64,000 bases of DNA from positions 1,116,001-1,180,000 of the forward strand of contig NZ_JARKMR010000001.1 of NCBI RefSeq assembly GCF_029350975.1, written 5' to 3'. The DNA comes from Maribacter zhoushanensis. GTDB lineage: Bacteria > Bacteroidota > Bacteroidia > Flavobacteriales > Flavobacteriaceae. Both the position numbers and the translations under genes were made by a program. The notes under the pieces are model-generated. The model did not search any database. It was not told where the DNA came from and saw only the letters and a list, made by a program, of their open reading frames with translations. This document shows, one piece after another, positions 37,554-46,412 of this stretch; the first letter of the stretch is position 1; the number at the start of each line of letters is the position of its first letter.

Positions 37554-38237
37554 TTAAAAATCTGTCCGAGGTGGTGGTCCGCCATTTCCGCGGTTTAAAG
37601 CAAGACTGGTTCCTCTGGTTTGTAAGCTTGAATTTAAAGTAAATGTTGGTATTATACTGGCATATGATTTTTCAGTTTCAGCATTTCTGTAATTACCTAT
37701 CCCGTTAATTTGATTTATTGTTATGTCACGTATCAATTCGGCCTTTCCATTTTCGCCAATATAAAAAGCGTAATCTTCTCCTTTTTTATTTAAAGTGGGA
37801 ACAATAAATATAGAGTTCTGTCTTGGGTGTACAAATGGTTTGCCGTCAGGGAAATTTCCTTCGGCAGGGTAGTTTGCAAAATACAGGCGTAATTTAGTTA
37901 CTTTTTCTACACCTGCATTTTTAGCTTCTTGGTCAACATAGGCTATATAGTCTTTTATAGTTTGGTAATCAAAATCTACAAATCTACCTACTTGAAATTC
38001 TTTTTCTGGGGCACGTACCTTTTGTTCATATTGTTCAATTATATCAGCTCTATGCTCTGTATAATTGTTATATAACGTACTTGCTTCTTTTATAGAAATA
38101 ATGCCTTCTGGAGCACTTACTGTAGCTATAGGGTGTGGTTGCTCAATTTCCTTTTTCTCTTCTTCCTTGCAGTTAATAAAGGCTATAAGAATACTTGAGC
38201 ATAAAATTTTACTGATTAGGGTGTGTGGTCTTTTCAT
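37554..38237 (-). CDS. Lipoprotein of unknown function
   Basis: A 227-residue lipoprotein. The start is placed at 38237, where a lipobox signal begins (MKRPHTLISKILCSSILIAFINC); an upstream in-frame start would bury this signal behind 40 residues. The mature part opens acidic (KEEEKKEIEQPHP), then has SIKEASTLYNNYTEHRADII (helix) and a mixed alpha-beta body with FVDFDYQTIKDYIAYVDQEAK. No family recognised with confidence. First gene of a pair with the membrane protein downstream. Confidence 0.75.
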   Translation of the reverse strand: MKRPHTLISKILCSSILIAFINCKEEEKKEIEQPHPIATVSAPEGIISIKEASTLYNNYTEHRADIIEQYEQKVRAPEKEFQVGRFVDFDYQTIKDYIAYVDQEAKNAGVEKVTKLRLYFANYPAEGNFPDGKPFVHPRQNSIFIVPTLNKKGEDYAFYIGENGKAELIRDITINQINGIGNYRNAETEKSYASIIPTFTLNSSLQTRGTSLALNRGNGGPPPRTDF

Positions 38238-38375
38238 TTTCTGAGAATTAAAATGATTAATTAGAAAACTAGTAAAAGACTGGGGAGAGTTCTTTTGTTC
38301 AACAATAAAGATATTAAAAATAAATTTGAGACAATGTAAAACATTGCATGTCAGCAAGAAAAGTGTATAAATGTA

Positions 38376-38410
38376 AAAATCCCGATCTCTAAAAGAAATC
38401 GGGATTTTTT
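38376..38410 (-). terminator. Terminator of rho
   Basis: AAAAATCCCGAT/ATCGGGATTTTT stem with a 10-base loop and T runs on both strands, 18 bases after the rho stop. Confidence 0.85.
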
Positions 38411-38427
38411 ATGATATTAGAAAAGTT

Positions 38428-40068
38428 CTATTGATTCATTGTCATCAAGAACTCTTCGTTATTCTTAGTTTGTTTAAAGCGTTGCTCTATAAACTCCATA
38501 GCTTCTACCGGGTTCATATCCGCAAGGTACTTACGCATGATCCACATACGTTGTAGTGTGCTTTCGTCTAATAACATGTCATCTCTACGTGTACTAGAAG
38601 AAGTAAGGTCAATTGCAGGGAAAATTCTTCTGTTTGCAATCTTGCGATCCAATTGAAGTTCCATGTTACCTGTACCTTTGAATTCTTCAAAGATAACTTC
38701 ATCCATTTTAGATCCTGTCTCTGTTAATGCCGTAGCAATAATAGATAATGATCCGCCGCCTTCTATATTACGGGCAGCACCAAAAAATCTTTTTGGCTTG
38801 TGTAGTGCATTTGCATCAACACCACCACTTAATACCTTACCAGATGCTGGTTGTACAGTATTGTATGCTCTTGCCAAACGTGTAATAGAGTCTAAAAGAA
38901 TTACTACATCGTGACCACATTCTACTAAACGTTTCGCTTTTTCTAAAACAATGTTTGCTACACGTACATGCTCTGTTGGTTCTTTGTCGAATGTAGAAGC
39001 AACTACTTCTCCACGTACGTTACGTTGCATATCGGTTACCTCTTCAGGACGTTCATCAATAAGTAAGATAATCTGATAAACCTCTGGATGATTTGCTGCT
39101 ATACCGTTTGCAATATCTTTCAATAGCATGGTTTTACCAGACTTTGGTTGAGATACGATCATACCTCTTTGTCCTTTACCGATAGGGGAGAACAAATCAA
39201 TAATACGAGTAGATATTGTGCTTTGACGTTCTGCCAAATTGAATTTTTCTTGTGGGAATAACGGAGTCAAATGTTCAAATGATACACGATCACGAACTAT
39301 CTGAGGGTCTATACCGTTAATTTTATTCACCTTAATAAGAGGGAAATATTTTTCACCTTCCTTTGGTGGTCTTACGTTACCCAATACGGTATCTCCAGTT
39401 TTTAAGCCGAAAAGACGAATTTGTGATTGAGAAACGTAAATATCATCTGGTGATGATAAATAGTTGTAATCAGAAGAACGTAAAAATCCGTAGCCGTCTT
39501 GCATGATATCCAATACACCTTCACTGGCAATAATGGAGTCAAACTCATACTCTGGTTCTTTATACCTGTTTTTTAGATCCTTGTCAAAATTACTTTTGTC
39601 ATGGTTAGATCTAGGATTAGGCTTTTTGTTGTGATTGTTATTCTGATTAGAATTCTTTTTGTTAGGCTGGTTTGCAGCCTTTGGCCTTGGTCTTGGTCTT
39701 TTTTGTTCTACAGGTTCTTTAGAAACACTTTCTGTATTATTCTCTTTCTTTACCGGAGCAACTTTCTCAGGAGTAGTTTTTTCTTGAGTTGGTTTTGCTG
39801 GTGCCTTAGACTCTTTGTTGGTATTTGCGGCAACACGTGGCCTTGGTCTTGGCTTAGGCTTCGGTTTTGCTTCTGCAGGTTTGCTAGCCTCTTCTGTTGC
39901 AGCAGGAACTATAGCTGCGGCAACTTTTGGATTCGCAGCTTGTACGTCCAAAATCTGATAAACTAAATCTAGTTTTTTTAAGGTCTTGAATTTAGGAACC
40001 TTTAGTCCTTTAGCAATTTCCTGAAGCTCAGGTAGCTTTTTTGATTTTAAATCTGAAATCTCAAACAT
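38428..40068 (-). CDS. rho: Transcription termination factor Rho with long disordered insert
   Basis: A hexameric RNA helicase (546 residues) that ends transcription. A Rho N-terminal helix domain (about 1-45) is followed by an unusual ~110-residue stretch of Pro, Lys, Arg, Asn and Ala ([12 protein letters not shown] near residue 75; [18 protein letters not shown] near 145). The CSD RNA-binding domain ([16 protein letters not shown]) comes next. The ATPase core has QPKSGKTML (Walker A, K312), [16 protein letters not shown] and the RhoQ/R loops. The core is fully conserved. Disordered inserts are known in Bacteroidetes Rho. DUF4293 is divergent. Confidence 0.97.
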   Translation of the reverse strand: MFEISDLKSKKLPELQEIAKGLKVPKFKTLKKLDLVYQILDVQAANPKVAAAIVPAATEEASKPAEAKPKPKPRPRPRVAANTNKESKAPAKPTQEKTTPEKVAPVKKENNTESVSKEPVEQKRPRPRPKAANQPNKKNSNQNNNHNKKPNPRSNHDKSNFDKDLKNRYKEPEYEFDSIIASEGVLDIMQDGYGFLRSSDYNYLSSPDDIYVSQSQIRLFGLKTGDTVLGNVRPPKEGEKYFPLIKVNKINGIDPQIVRDRVSFEHLTPLFPQEKFNLAERQSTISTRIIDLFSPIGKGQRGMIVSQPKSGKTMLLKDIANGIAANHPEVYQIILLIDERPEEVTDMQRNVRGEVVASTFDKEPTEHVRVANIVLEKAKRLVECGHDVVILLDSITRLARAYNTVQPASGKVLSGGVDANALHKPKRFFGAARNIEGGGSLSIIATALTETGSKMDEVIFEEFKGTGNMELQLDRKIANRRIFPAIDLTSSSTRRDDMLLDESTLQRMWIMRKYLADMNPVEAMEFIEQRFKQTKNNEEFLMTMNQ

Positions 40069-40264
40069 TAAGTAGTAGAATAAATTATAAGTAGTTTGTA
40101 TTGTAAGAAGTAACTATTTTATTTGGATAATCTTAAGGAGATAATTTCCTTAGTGGTAGGCGTTATGACGTGATAACGTAGCAATATTACAAATTATTTT
40201 GAATAAAAGGGGTATATTTTTTGAAAAGACATGTATTTTTGCAACGTAAACTGGTAATTGATTT

Positions 40265-40675
40265 ATGATTCAAAGAATACAAAGCCTTTATTTGATAGTT
40301 GTAGCAATACTTACGGGTGTTCTACCGTTCTTCTTTAACCTATGGATAGATATCGATGGTGTTGAAGTATTTGCAAATAATGAAATGCTTATTTCTATTG
40401 CCTTTTACGCAAGTACTGTTCTAGCTGTTTGGGCTATAGTACAATTTAAAAATAGAAAATCTCAGTTTGTCATTAACAGGCTGAACATGATATTGAATGT
40501 TTTTTTATTAGGATTTTTCGTATACCGATCACTAAACTTATCCGGAGAGACCTTGGTCTCTGAGAAGGGTATTGGGATGCTGATTCCAGTATTTTCTATC
40601 ATTTTTTTGGTTCTTGCAAATAGAGCTATAAAGAAGGATGAAGATCTTGTAAAATCTGTTGATCGCTTGCGTTAA
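40265..40675 (+). CDS. DUF4293 family membrane protein
   Basis: This 136-residue protein has four hydrophobic segments (LYLIVVAILTGVLPFFF, ISIAFYASTVLAVWAIV, MILNVFLLGFFV, MLIPVFSIIFLVLA). The start MIQRIQSLYLI is a hallmark of the DUF4293 family, found in Bacteroidetes and often next to rho, as here (divergent, 196 bases). Function unknown. A consensus -7 box TATTTTTG lies at 40234-40241, without a clear -33. Confidence 0.9.
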   Translation: MIQRIQSLYLIVVAILTGVLPFFFNLWIDIDGVEVFANNEMLISIAFYASTVLAVWAIVQFKNRKSQFVINRLNMILNVFLLGFFVYRSLNLSGETLVSEKGIGMLIPVFSIIFLVLANRAIKKDEDLVKSVDRLR

Positions 40676-40704
40676 GCCTATAATCTTAGTAGTATTAGTG
40701 CGTT

Positions 40705-40733
40705 AAAACCCGGGGTAGTTTCCGGGTTTTTTT
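40705..40733 (+). terminator. Terminator after the DUF4293 gene
   Basis: AAAACCCGG/CCGGGTTTT stem with an 8-base loop and T run. Confidence 0.85.
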
Positions 40734-40829
40734 ATGCCCTAATTTTTCTTTCCAAATAACACTCTTTCTTTAAATATCACAAAACTATTGCAGCTTTCCT
40801 GCCCAATGTGATAAACTCTTTACTTTTCC

Positions 40830-40863
40830 TTGAATTCTTCGTGATACCCCATTTCTATGTTTG
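40830..40863 (+). promoter_or_regulatory. Possible promoter of the DM13-like gene
   Basis: TTG (40830-40832), a long 23-base spacer and TATGTTTG (40856-40863), an exact -7 match. Confidence 0.4.
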
Positions 40864-40882
40864 TACTCAAGAAACAGCAAGG

Positions 40883-40899
40883 CTAACGATAGTCGTTAG
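40883..40899. promoter_or_regulatory. Perfect inverted repeat in the DM13-like gene leader
   Basis: CTAACGA-TAG-TCGTTAG: 7-base arms with a 3-base centre, about 15-30 bases after the expected mRNA start. It could be an operator below the promoter or a small RNA hairpin. Confidence 0.5.
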
Positions 40900-40938
40900 T
40901 TACCTGTTTTAAAACTAAACATTTTAAAAATTACAATT

Positions 40939-41436
40939 ATGAAAAACAGAAAATTTACTCTTGTATTACTAGCTAGTGTTATGACAACATTCTTTATCAG
41001 TTGTTCAGATGATGATGGTGAAGTAGTAACAGTTACTGAAACAGTAGTTGAAACTGAAACGGTAGAGGTAGATTCGTCATTGCCAGTTGGTGATTTAATG
41101 GTAACCTTAAGTGGTAATCTAGTTGCTGAAAGCGGTACGCCTACACAAGGGTTGGTTGAAGTTGGTATTGATGCAGACGATGCAAACTTTGTTCGTTTTG
41201 CAGATGACTTTACTACTGAATTAGGTACGGGTACTGTAGGTATATTTTTATCTACTTCAGAAGTTTTTACTGCTGATCCGGCAAACGGAAATCCAGATTT
41301 AATGTTAATCGGTAACGTGGCAGACAACGGCGAAATGTTCATTAAGCTAGATGCTGCACCAGATGCTAAATACACACATATTATTCTTTGGTGTGCTACC
41401 GCAAACATTCCATTTGGTAATGTTGCTTTAAACTAA
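40939..41436 (+). CDS. DM13-like domain lipoprotein
   Basis: A 165-residue lipoprotein (LLASVMTTFFISC, then an acidic SDDDGE stretch that matches Bacteroidetes surface-export signals). After a Val-Thr-Glu-rich spacer, residues about 55-165 resemble a DM13 domain: FVRFADDFTTELGTGTVGIFLS, then the ending HIILWCATANIPFGNVAL, where the single Cys sits in the place of the conserved DM13 Cys. DM13 domains are proposed to act in redox or electron transfer; this is not shown here. Separated from the next gene by a strong terminator. Confidence 0.78.
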   Translation: MKNRKFTLVLLASVMTTFFISCSDDDGEVVTVTETVVETETVEVDSSLPVGDLMVTLSGNLVAESGTPTQGLVEVGIDADDANFVRFADDFTTELGTGTVGIFLSTSEVFTADPANGNPDLMLIGNVADNGEMFIKLDAAPDAKYTHIILWCATANIPFGNVALN

Positions 41437-41450
41437 TATAATTTATTACC

Positions 41451-41508
41451 GCCTTTGGGAATAGAGACACATGATTCTGTTTTTCTATGTCTCCCAAAGG
41501 CTTTTTTT
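41451..41508 (+). terminator. Large terminator after the DM13-like gene
   Basis: GCCTTTGGGA (41451) pairs perfectly with TCCCAAAGGC (41492-41501), with extra AGACA/TGTCT pairing inside, followed by seven or more T residues. Confidence 0.85.
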
Positions 41509-41550
41509 TATAAGGGTTGTTCTATCCTTATAACTTAATATCAAAGAATT

Positions 41551-42411
41551 ATGAAAAATATAAAAAGCATCATAGTCATATGCTGTTGCCTATTCACATA
41601 TTATGCTCAGGCACAAAGTGGATGGACGAGAGAAGCAAAAGGGTTTTATGTTCAGGCATCTGCTGCACATTTCTCTTCTAATAACTATTATACCACAGAA
41701 GGTACATTGGCAGATCAAGGAAGTACTTTTAATACCAGTGCATTTTTAATTTATGGAGAATATGGTATTTCTGATAGGTTTACGGCAATTCTTGATTTAC
41801 CATTGGTGCGTTTAAATAGTTTTAGTACTACTGAAACTGTTGGCGGAGTAGGTAATATTCAGTTGGGTATAAAATATAAACTTTTAAAAAGCTTTCCATT
41901 ATCGTTACAAGTGGCTTTAGATATACCAACTAATGATGGTAGTAATTTTGCGCAATCTACAAATGCGAATGCATTTGGTGAATTTGACGAAATTAATTTG
42001 CCTGTCTCTGATGGTGAGTTCAATGTGTGGACCACACTTGCGGCATCTCATGGTTTTGATAATGGCAAAACATATGCTTCAGCTTTCTCTAGTGTAAATT
42101 TTAGAACAGAGGGTTTTAGCAACCAATTACAAGCAGGTGTAGAATTAGGACATTTGTTTTTTGATAAACTGTATGTAATAGGAAAATTAAAAATTCAAGA
42201 GCGGTTATCTTCTGAAAACAATGTGCAAAGCGGTTCGTTCTTGTTTGGTGAGGGTACTACATTTACCAATTACGGGGTTACTTCAATGTATAAAGTTACC
42301 GATCATTTCAACGTGGTAGCCCAATATTCTGATTATGCCGGCTTTTTGGTTGAGCGTAAGAATATTTATGATGGTGGTACTTTATCTTTAGGCGTTTCGT
42401 TTGAATATTAA
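41551..42411 (+). CDS. Outer membrane beta-barrel protein, transporter-like
   Basis: A 286-residue protein with a signal peptide (IVICCCLFTYYAQAQ). The mature part opens GWTREAKGFYVQASAAHFSSNNYYT and proceeds as amphipathic strands to the terminal LSLGVSFEY, ending in an aromatic residue as outer-membrane barrels do. The pattern (YGEYGISDRFTAILDLPLV, GNIQLGIKYKLL) resembles MetA/phenol-degradation-type barrels common in Bacteroidetes. Ligand unknown. It follows the DM13-like gene on the same strand but after a terminator, so it probably has its own promoter. Confidence 0.75.
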   Translation: MKNIKSIIVICCCLFTYYAQAQSGWTREAKGFYVQASAAHFSSNNYYTTEGTLADQGSTFNTSAFLIYGEYGISDRFTAILDLPLVRLNSFSTTETVGGVGNIQLGIKYKLLKSFPLSLQVALDIPTNDGSNFAQSTNANAFGEFDEINLPVSDGEFNVWTTLAASHGFDNGKTYASAFSSVNFRTEGFSNQLQAGVELGHLFFDKLYVIGKLKIQERLSSENNVQSGSFLFGEGTTFTNYGVTSMYKVTDHFNVVAQYSDYAGFLVERKNIYDGGTLSLGVSFEY

Positions 42412-42419
42412 TTAGCTAG

Positions 42420-42458
42420 ATACAGGGTTTGGTTAGATAACAAAATCCTGTATTTTAT
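42420..42458. terminator. Probable bidirectional terminator
   Basis: ATACAGG (42420-42426) pairs with CCTGTAT (42447-42453), followed by TTTTATC; between two convergent genes. Confidence 0.5.
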
Positions 42459-42949
42459 CTTTTGCCTAATTCAATTACCTCTAGGTCTTTAATATTATCA
42501 CCTTCTATTATAAAACGTAACATAGTACGTACTTGGTGAAAACCATGTTTACCACAGGCTCCAGGATTCATATGTAGAACGCCTAATTTTTTATCCATCA
42601 TTACTTTTAATATGTGCGAGTGTCCGCAAATGAATAATTTTGGCGGATTCTCTTTTATAATATCTCTTGTTCTAATATTGTATTTAGGTGGATAACCACC
42701 AATATGTGTGATTAAAACATCAACTCCTTCACAGAAAAATCTGTTATTTTCTGGAAATTCTTTTTGAATGATATGGTCGTCAATGTTACCATGAACACCT
42801 TTCAAGGGCTTTAATTTTGCAATAGCATCCGTAACCTCTAAAGAACCAATATCGCCTGCATGCCACACTTCATCAGCCCATTTAACATGCTTTAGAATAG
42901 CATCGTCTATATGTGAATGTGTATCAGAAAGTAAGAGTATTTTGGTCAT
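42455..42949 (-). CDS. Metallophosphoesterase (YfcE/MJ0936-like)
   Basis: A 164-residue calcineurin-like phosphodiesterase with all metal-binding motifs: LSDTHSH (start), WHAGDIGS, VHGNIDDH, ITHIGGYPP and CGHSHI, ending with HMNPGACG. Size and order fit the single-domain YfcE/MJ0936 group, which hydrolyses phosphodiesters with Mn or Ni in vitro; the physiological substrate is unknown. It is alone, divergent from truA. Confidence 0.92.
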   Translation of the reverse strand: MTKILLLSDTHSHIDDAILKHVKWADEVWHAGDIGSLEVTDAIAKLKPLKGVHGNIDDHIIQKEFPENNRFFCEGVDVLITHIGGYPPKYNIRTRDIIKENPPKLFICGHSHILKVMMDKKLGVLHMNPGACGKHGFHQVRTMLRFIIEGDNIKDLEVIELGKR

Positions 42950-43105
42950 TTATATTTTAAGTTATGCGGATAAAAAGATTGAATTTGATAGTTGACTAAT
43001 GATCTAAAATTTTAATTCTTATGTTTAGAATTATAGCTTAATCTATTCAATGTTAAAACGTATCCTTTTTAATACCTTTGCGAGATACAAAATTAGTATA
43101 TCCTT

Positions 43106-43855
43106 TTGAGATTCTTCATTCAATTTTCATACTTCGGTAAAGCATACCATGGTTGGCAGAATCAGCCAAATGCCATAACCGTACAAGAAGTGCTAGAAAA
43201 TGGCATGTCTACACTTTTAAATTCTAAGGTTTCACTTATGGGTGCCGGTCGTACAGATACAGGTGTTCACGCTAAAGAAATGTACGCTCACTTTGATGTT
43301 GATGTTTTGGAAAATTTTGAAGAATACGTTTTTCGATTAAATTCTTTCTTGCCCAATGATATAGCAGTTGAGCGAATTTTTGAGGTAACAGAAGATGCTC
43401 ATGCCCGTTTTCATGCCACGGCTAGAACTTATGAATATCATATCGATAAAAAGAAGAATCCGTTTGCTACAGATTTAGCTCATTTTGTAAAAAAGGATAT
43501 TGATGTTGAACAAATGAATACTGCGGCGGAATTGTTGTTGGGTAAAAAAGATTTTGAATGTTTTTCAAAATCCAATACAGATGTTTTTACTAATATTTGC
43601 GACCTAAGAGAAGCGCATTGGCAGCTAGAAAATGACAAACTTATTTTTACAATTACGGCAGATAGGTTTCTTAGAAATATGGTCAGAGCCATAGTTGGTA
43701 CCTTAATTAATGTGGGTTTGGGTAAATATCCGGCAGACTATGTTAATACCATATTAAAAAGCAAGGATAGAACAAAAGCGGGCGTTTCTGTTCCTGCAAA
43801 AGGACTATATTTGACCTCTATTGTTTACCCCAATACTATTTTAAAGAATGGATAA
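43106..43855 (+). CDS. truA: tRNA pseudouridine synthase A
   Basis: A 249-residue enzyme that converts U38-U40 of the tRNA anticodon arm to pseudouridine. Translation is read from TTG at 43106, which yields the family start MRFFIQFSYFGKAYHGWQNQP. MGAGRTDTGVHAKEM holds the catalytic Asp (about residue 52), and DRFLRNMVRAIVGTL is the C-terminal signature. A -7 box TACCTTTG lies at 43073-43080. The last 8 bases overlap the following ABC transporter gene, suggesting coupled translation. Confidence 0.95.
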   Translation: MRFFIQFSYFGKAYHGWQNQPNAITVQEVLENGMSTLLNSKVSLMGAGRTDTGVHAKEMYAHFDVDVLENFEEYVFRLNSFLPNDIAVERIFEVTEDAHARFHATARTYEYHIDKKKNPFATDLAHFVKKDIDVEQMNTAAELLLGKKDFECFSKSNTDVFTNICDLREAHWQLENDKLIFTITADRFLRNMVRAIVGTLINVGLGKYPADYVNTILKSKDRTKAGVSVPAKGLYLTSIVYPNTILKNG

Positions 43856-45614
43856 GGATTCTGGCAAAGCATTTGACACTCGTCTTTTTAAACGCTTACT
43901 GGCCTACACAAAACCGTACAAAATAACTTTTTATGGCGTTGCTTTGGCTGCTATATTATTATCTGGTTTTGCCATTCTTACACCCTTGATCGTAAAAGAA
44001 ATAATTGATACGGCTATTAAAGGCAGTAATGATGAGATGTTGCTTTACTTAACTATAGCTATGTTGGTAGTGTTGCTTGGTCAAGTAACCTGCCAACTGG
44101 CATTTAATTATTATGCGAATTGGCTTGGAGAATCTGTTATTAGAGATATACGCATCAACTTATTTAAAAAGATGCTTTCTTTTAAAATGACCTATTTTGA
44201 TAACTCGTCTTTAGGGGTCTTGGTGACTAGAGCTGTTGCCGATATGCAGAGAATTGGAGAGATTTTTAGTCAAGGATTTTTTGTAATTGTAGCAGATTTG
44301 CTGAAAATGGTAGTAGCTGCAATGGTCATGCTTTTCATCAACTGGAAACTCTCGCTTATCGTCTTTGCATTGTTGCCCATTATTGTATATGCAACAAGAT
44401 GGTTTCAAAAAGCTATGAAAGTTGCTTTTACAGAGGTAAGGGCAGAGGTATCTAATTTAAATTCTTTTGTTCAAGAGCGTATTACGGGCATGAAAATAGT
44501 GCAGCTTTTTACACGTGAGAAAATTGAAAGCGACAAGTTTAGAGAGATTAATGAAAAGCATAAAAAAGCATGGTTAAAAACGGTGTGGTATAACTCCATT
44601 TTCTTTCCGATTGCTGAAATTGTTTCTTCCATTACAGTGGGATTAATTGTATGGTACGGCGGATTGCAAAATGTTGCTAATATTTCGACAGATATAGCAG
44701 GTACTATTTTCGCGTTTATCATGTTGATCGATTTACTTTTTAGACCACTTCGTCAAATTGCAGATAAGTTCAATACCCTGCAAATGGGGATGGTGGCTGC
44801 AAATAGGGTATTTAAAATTTTAGACACCGATAGTCATATACAAGACGTAGGTTCTTTTGAAAAAGAAACCGTTAATGGTGATATCAGTTTTGATAATGTA
44901 CATTTTGGGTATTTAGAAGACGAAGAGGTTTTACACGGAATTTCTTTTGATGTAAAAGCAGGGGAAACTGTTGCTATTGTTGGTGCAACGGGTGCTGGAA
45001 AAAGTACGATCATCAATTTATTGAATAGATTTTATGAAATTAATAGTGGCTCTATATCCGTTGACGGTATAGCTATTAAAGATTATGATTTAGCATCTTT
45101 ACGTTCGCATATAGCAGTAGTATTGCAAGATGTCTTTTTGTTTGCAGATACCATTGCTAATAATATTTCTTTAAAAGACGCCAACATTACTGTTGATGAT
45201 ATTGAGAATGCAGCTAAGGCTATTGGGGTAGATGAGTTTATTTCTAGCCTACCTGGTGGTTATAATTATAATGTAAAAGAAAGAGGTAGCATGCTTTCAA
45301 GCGGTCAAAGGCAATTAATTGCTTTTTTAAGAGCATATGTTAGCAACCCTAGTATCTTAATTTTAGATGAAGCTACATCATCCGTGGATACCTATTCAGA
45401 ACAGCTGATACAATTGGCTACAGATAAAATTACTCAAGGCAGAACTTCAATAGTTATTGCCCACCGTTTGGCTACTATTAAAAAAGCCGATAAAATTATT
45501 GTGATGGATGCCGGCAATATTGTTGAGACGGGCACACACAAACAACTGCTTAAAAAAGGTGGTTATTATAGTAATCTTTATGAAGCTCAGTTCTTAGCTG
45601 AGGAGGTAGCTTAA
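43848..45614 (+). CDS. ABC exporter (MsbA-like half transporter)
   Basis: A 588-residue half-transporter with a six-helix membrane domain (about 20-310) fused to an ATPase. Walker A is GATGAGKST, the Q-loop VVLQDVFLFADT, the signature LSSGQRQ, Walker B LILDEATSSVD, and the H-loop IAHRL. The homodimer probably exports lipids or drugs as MsbA and its relatives do; substrate cannot be told. It overlaps truA by 8 bases and its stop abuts the convergent DUF3667 stop with no gap. Confidence 0.92.
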   Translation: MDKDSGKAFDTRLFKRLLAYTKPYKITFYGVALAAILLSGFAILTPLIVKEIIDTAIKGSNDEMLLYLTIAMLVVLLGQVTCQLAFNYYANWLGESVIRDIRINLFKKMLSFKMTYFDNSSLGVLVTRAVADMQRIGEIFSQGFFVIVADLLKMVVAAMVMLFINWKLSLIVFALLPIIVYATRWFQKAMKVAFTEVRAEVSNLNSFVQERITGMKIVQLFTREKIESDKFREINEKHKKAWLKTVWYNSIFFPIAEIVSSITVGLIVWYGGLQNVANISTDIAGTIFAFIMLIDLLFRPLRQIADKFNTLQMGMVAANRVFKILDTDSHIQDVGSFEKETVNGDISFDNVHFGYLEDEEVLHGISFDVKAGETVAIVGATGAGKSTIINLLNRFYEINSGSISVDGIAIKDYDLASLRSHIAVVLQDVFLFADTIANNISLKDANITVDDIENAAKAIGVDEFISSLPGGYNYNVKERGSMLSSGQRQLIAFLRAYVSNPSILILDEATSSVDTYSEQLIQLATDKITQGRTSIVIAHRLATIKKADKIIVMDAGNIVETGTHKQLLKKGGYYSNLYEAQFLAEEVA

Positions 45615-46412
45615 TTAGGCTGCCATTTTCTGAAAAGTATCAGTAAAAAGGGCTATATATACTATCGCAATTAACATTATTACAAAGCATATCGTAGCGA
45701 ATAGAACAAGAAATAGTAAAAGTTTCAATATGGTCTGCTTTATTGTCAAATTAAAGAGCTTGTAAAATACCCAAGTAAAGAACCCAATTTGAAATACCAA
45801 ATTGACCATTGAAACGTAGTAAAGTAATTTGGAGTTCCATAAAACCAACATGTAAACGGTATTGATAATTATGGACAGGTGTGAATATGCGTAGATGTTT
45901 ATTACAAAATGCTCACTAAGGTTAAATTGTTTTTTATTGATAAAAACTATTCTTGACATTAAAGCAAGAAAAGGTAGCATAGCAATATAGAAGAGACTTT
46001 GGTATTTAAAAAGGTACGTATTCCATGTCTTTTGGAAATCTTGCCCTAAATTTTCTGCTTCAGTTAAAGATGAAGAATTTTCATATCTAAAATCAAAATC
46101 TAAAGCATTGGGGAAGAACTCCGTACAGACATAAACAAAAAGTCCGCCAAAAGTAATTGCAATGGTGAGGTAGCTTATAGGGTTTAAGTATTTCCTTCTA
46201 ACACCATTAATGTAACCACCAATAACTTCATCTGGTTTTGTGAAAAGGTGTTTGAAAGTTATAAGAAAGGTATTGTCAACATTAAAAAAACGTTCAGTGG
46301 CATCACTAATAAGTTTCTTCACTGTAAGTCTGTTTCGAATTACCTTAGCACCACAATCGGGACAATAACTAAAATCTGTTTTTAAGTTGTTTTGGCAGTT
46401 CTTACAATTCAT
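45615..46412 (-). CDS. DUF3667 zinc-ribbon membrane protein
   Basis: This 265-residue protein starts with a zinc ribbon (CKNCQNN, then YCPDCGAKV) followed by LTVKKLISDATERFFNVDNTFLITFKHL and RKYLNPISYLTIA, hallmarks of DUF3667. Four or five membrane segments follow. Function unknown. Its ATG overlaps the cdaA stop by one base (TAATG on the coding strand), which indicates translational coupling with the c-di-AMP synthase. Confidence 0.9.
   Translation of the reverse strand: MNCKNCQNNLKTDFSYCPDCGAKVIRNRLTVKKLISDATERFFNVDNTFLITFKHLFTKPDEVIGGYINGVRRKYLNPISYLTIAITFGGLFVYVCTEFFPNALDFDFRYENSSSLTEAENLGQDFQKTWNTYLFKYQSLFYIAMLPFLALMSRIVFINKKQFNLSEHFVINIYAYSHLSIIINTVYMLVLWNSKLLYYVSMVNLVFQIGFFTWVFYKLFNLTIKQTILKLLLFLVLFATICFVIMLIAIVYIALFTDTFQKMAA

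Noticed and set aside
39601-39966. A 121-codon plus-strand frame inside rho, rich in Phe, Trp and Arg
   Set aside because: Antisense of the Pro-Lys-Arg insert of Rho; composition artefact.
40896-41408. A 170-codon frame antisense to the DM13-like lipoprotein
   Set aside because: The plus-strand gene has a lipobox, a recognisable domain and a terminator; the antisense frame has none of these.
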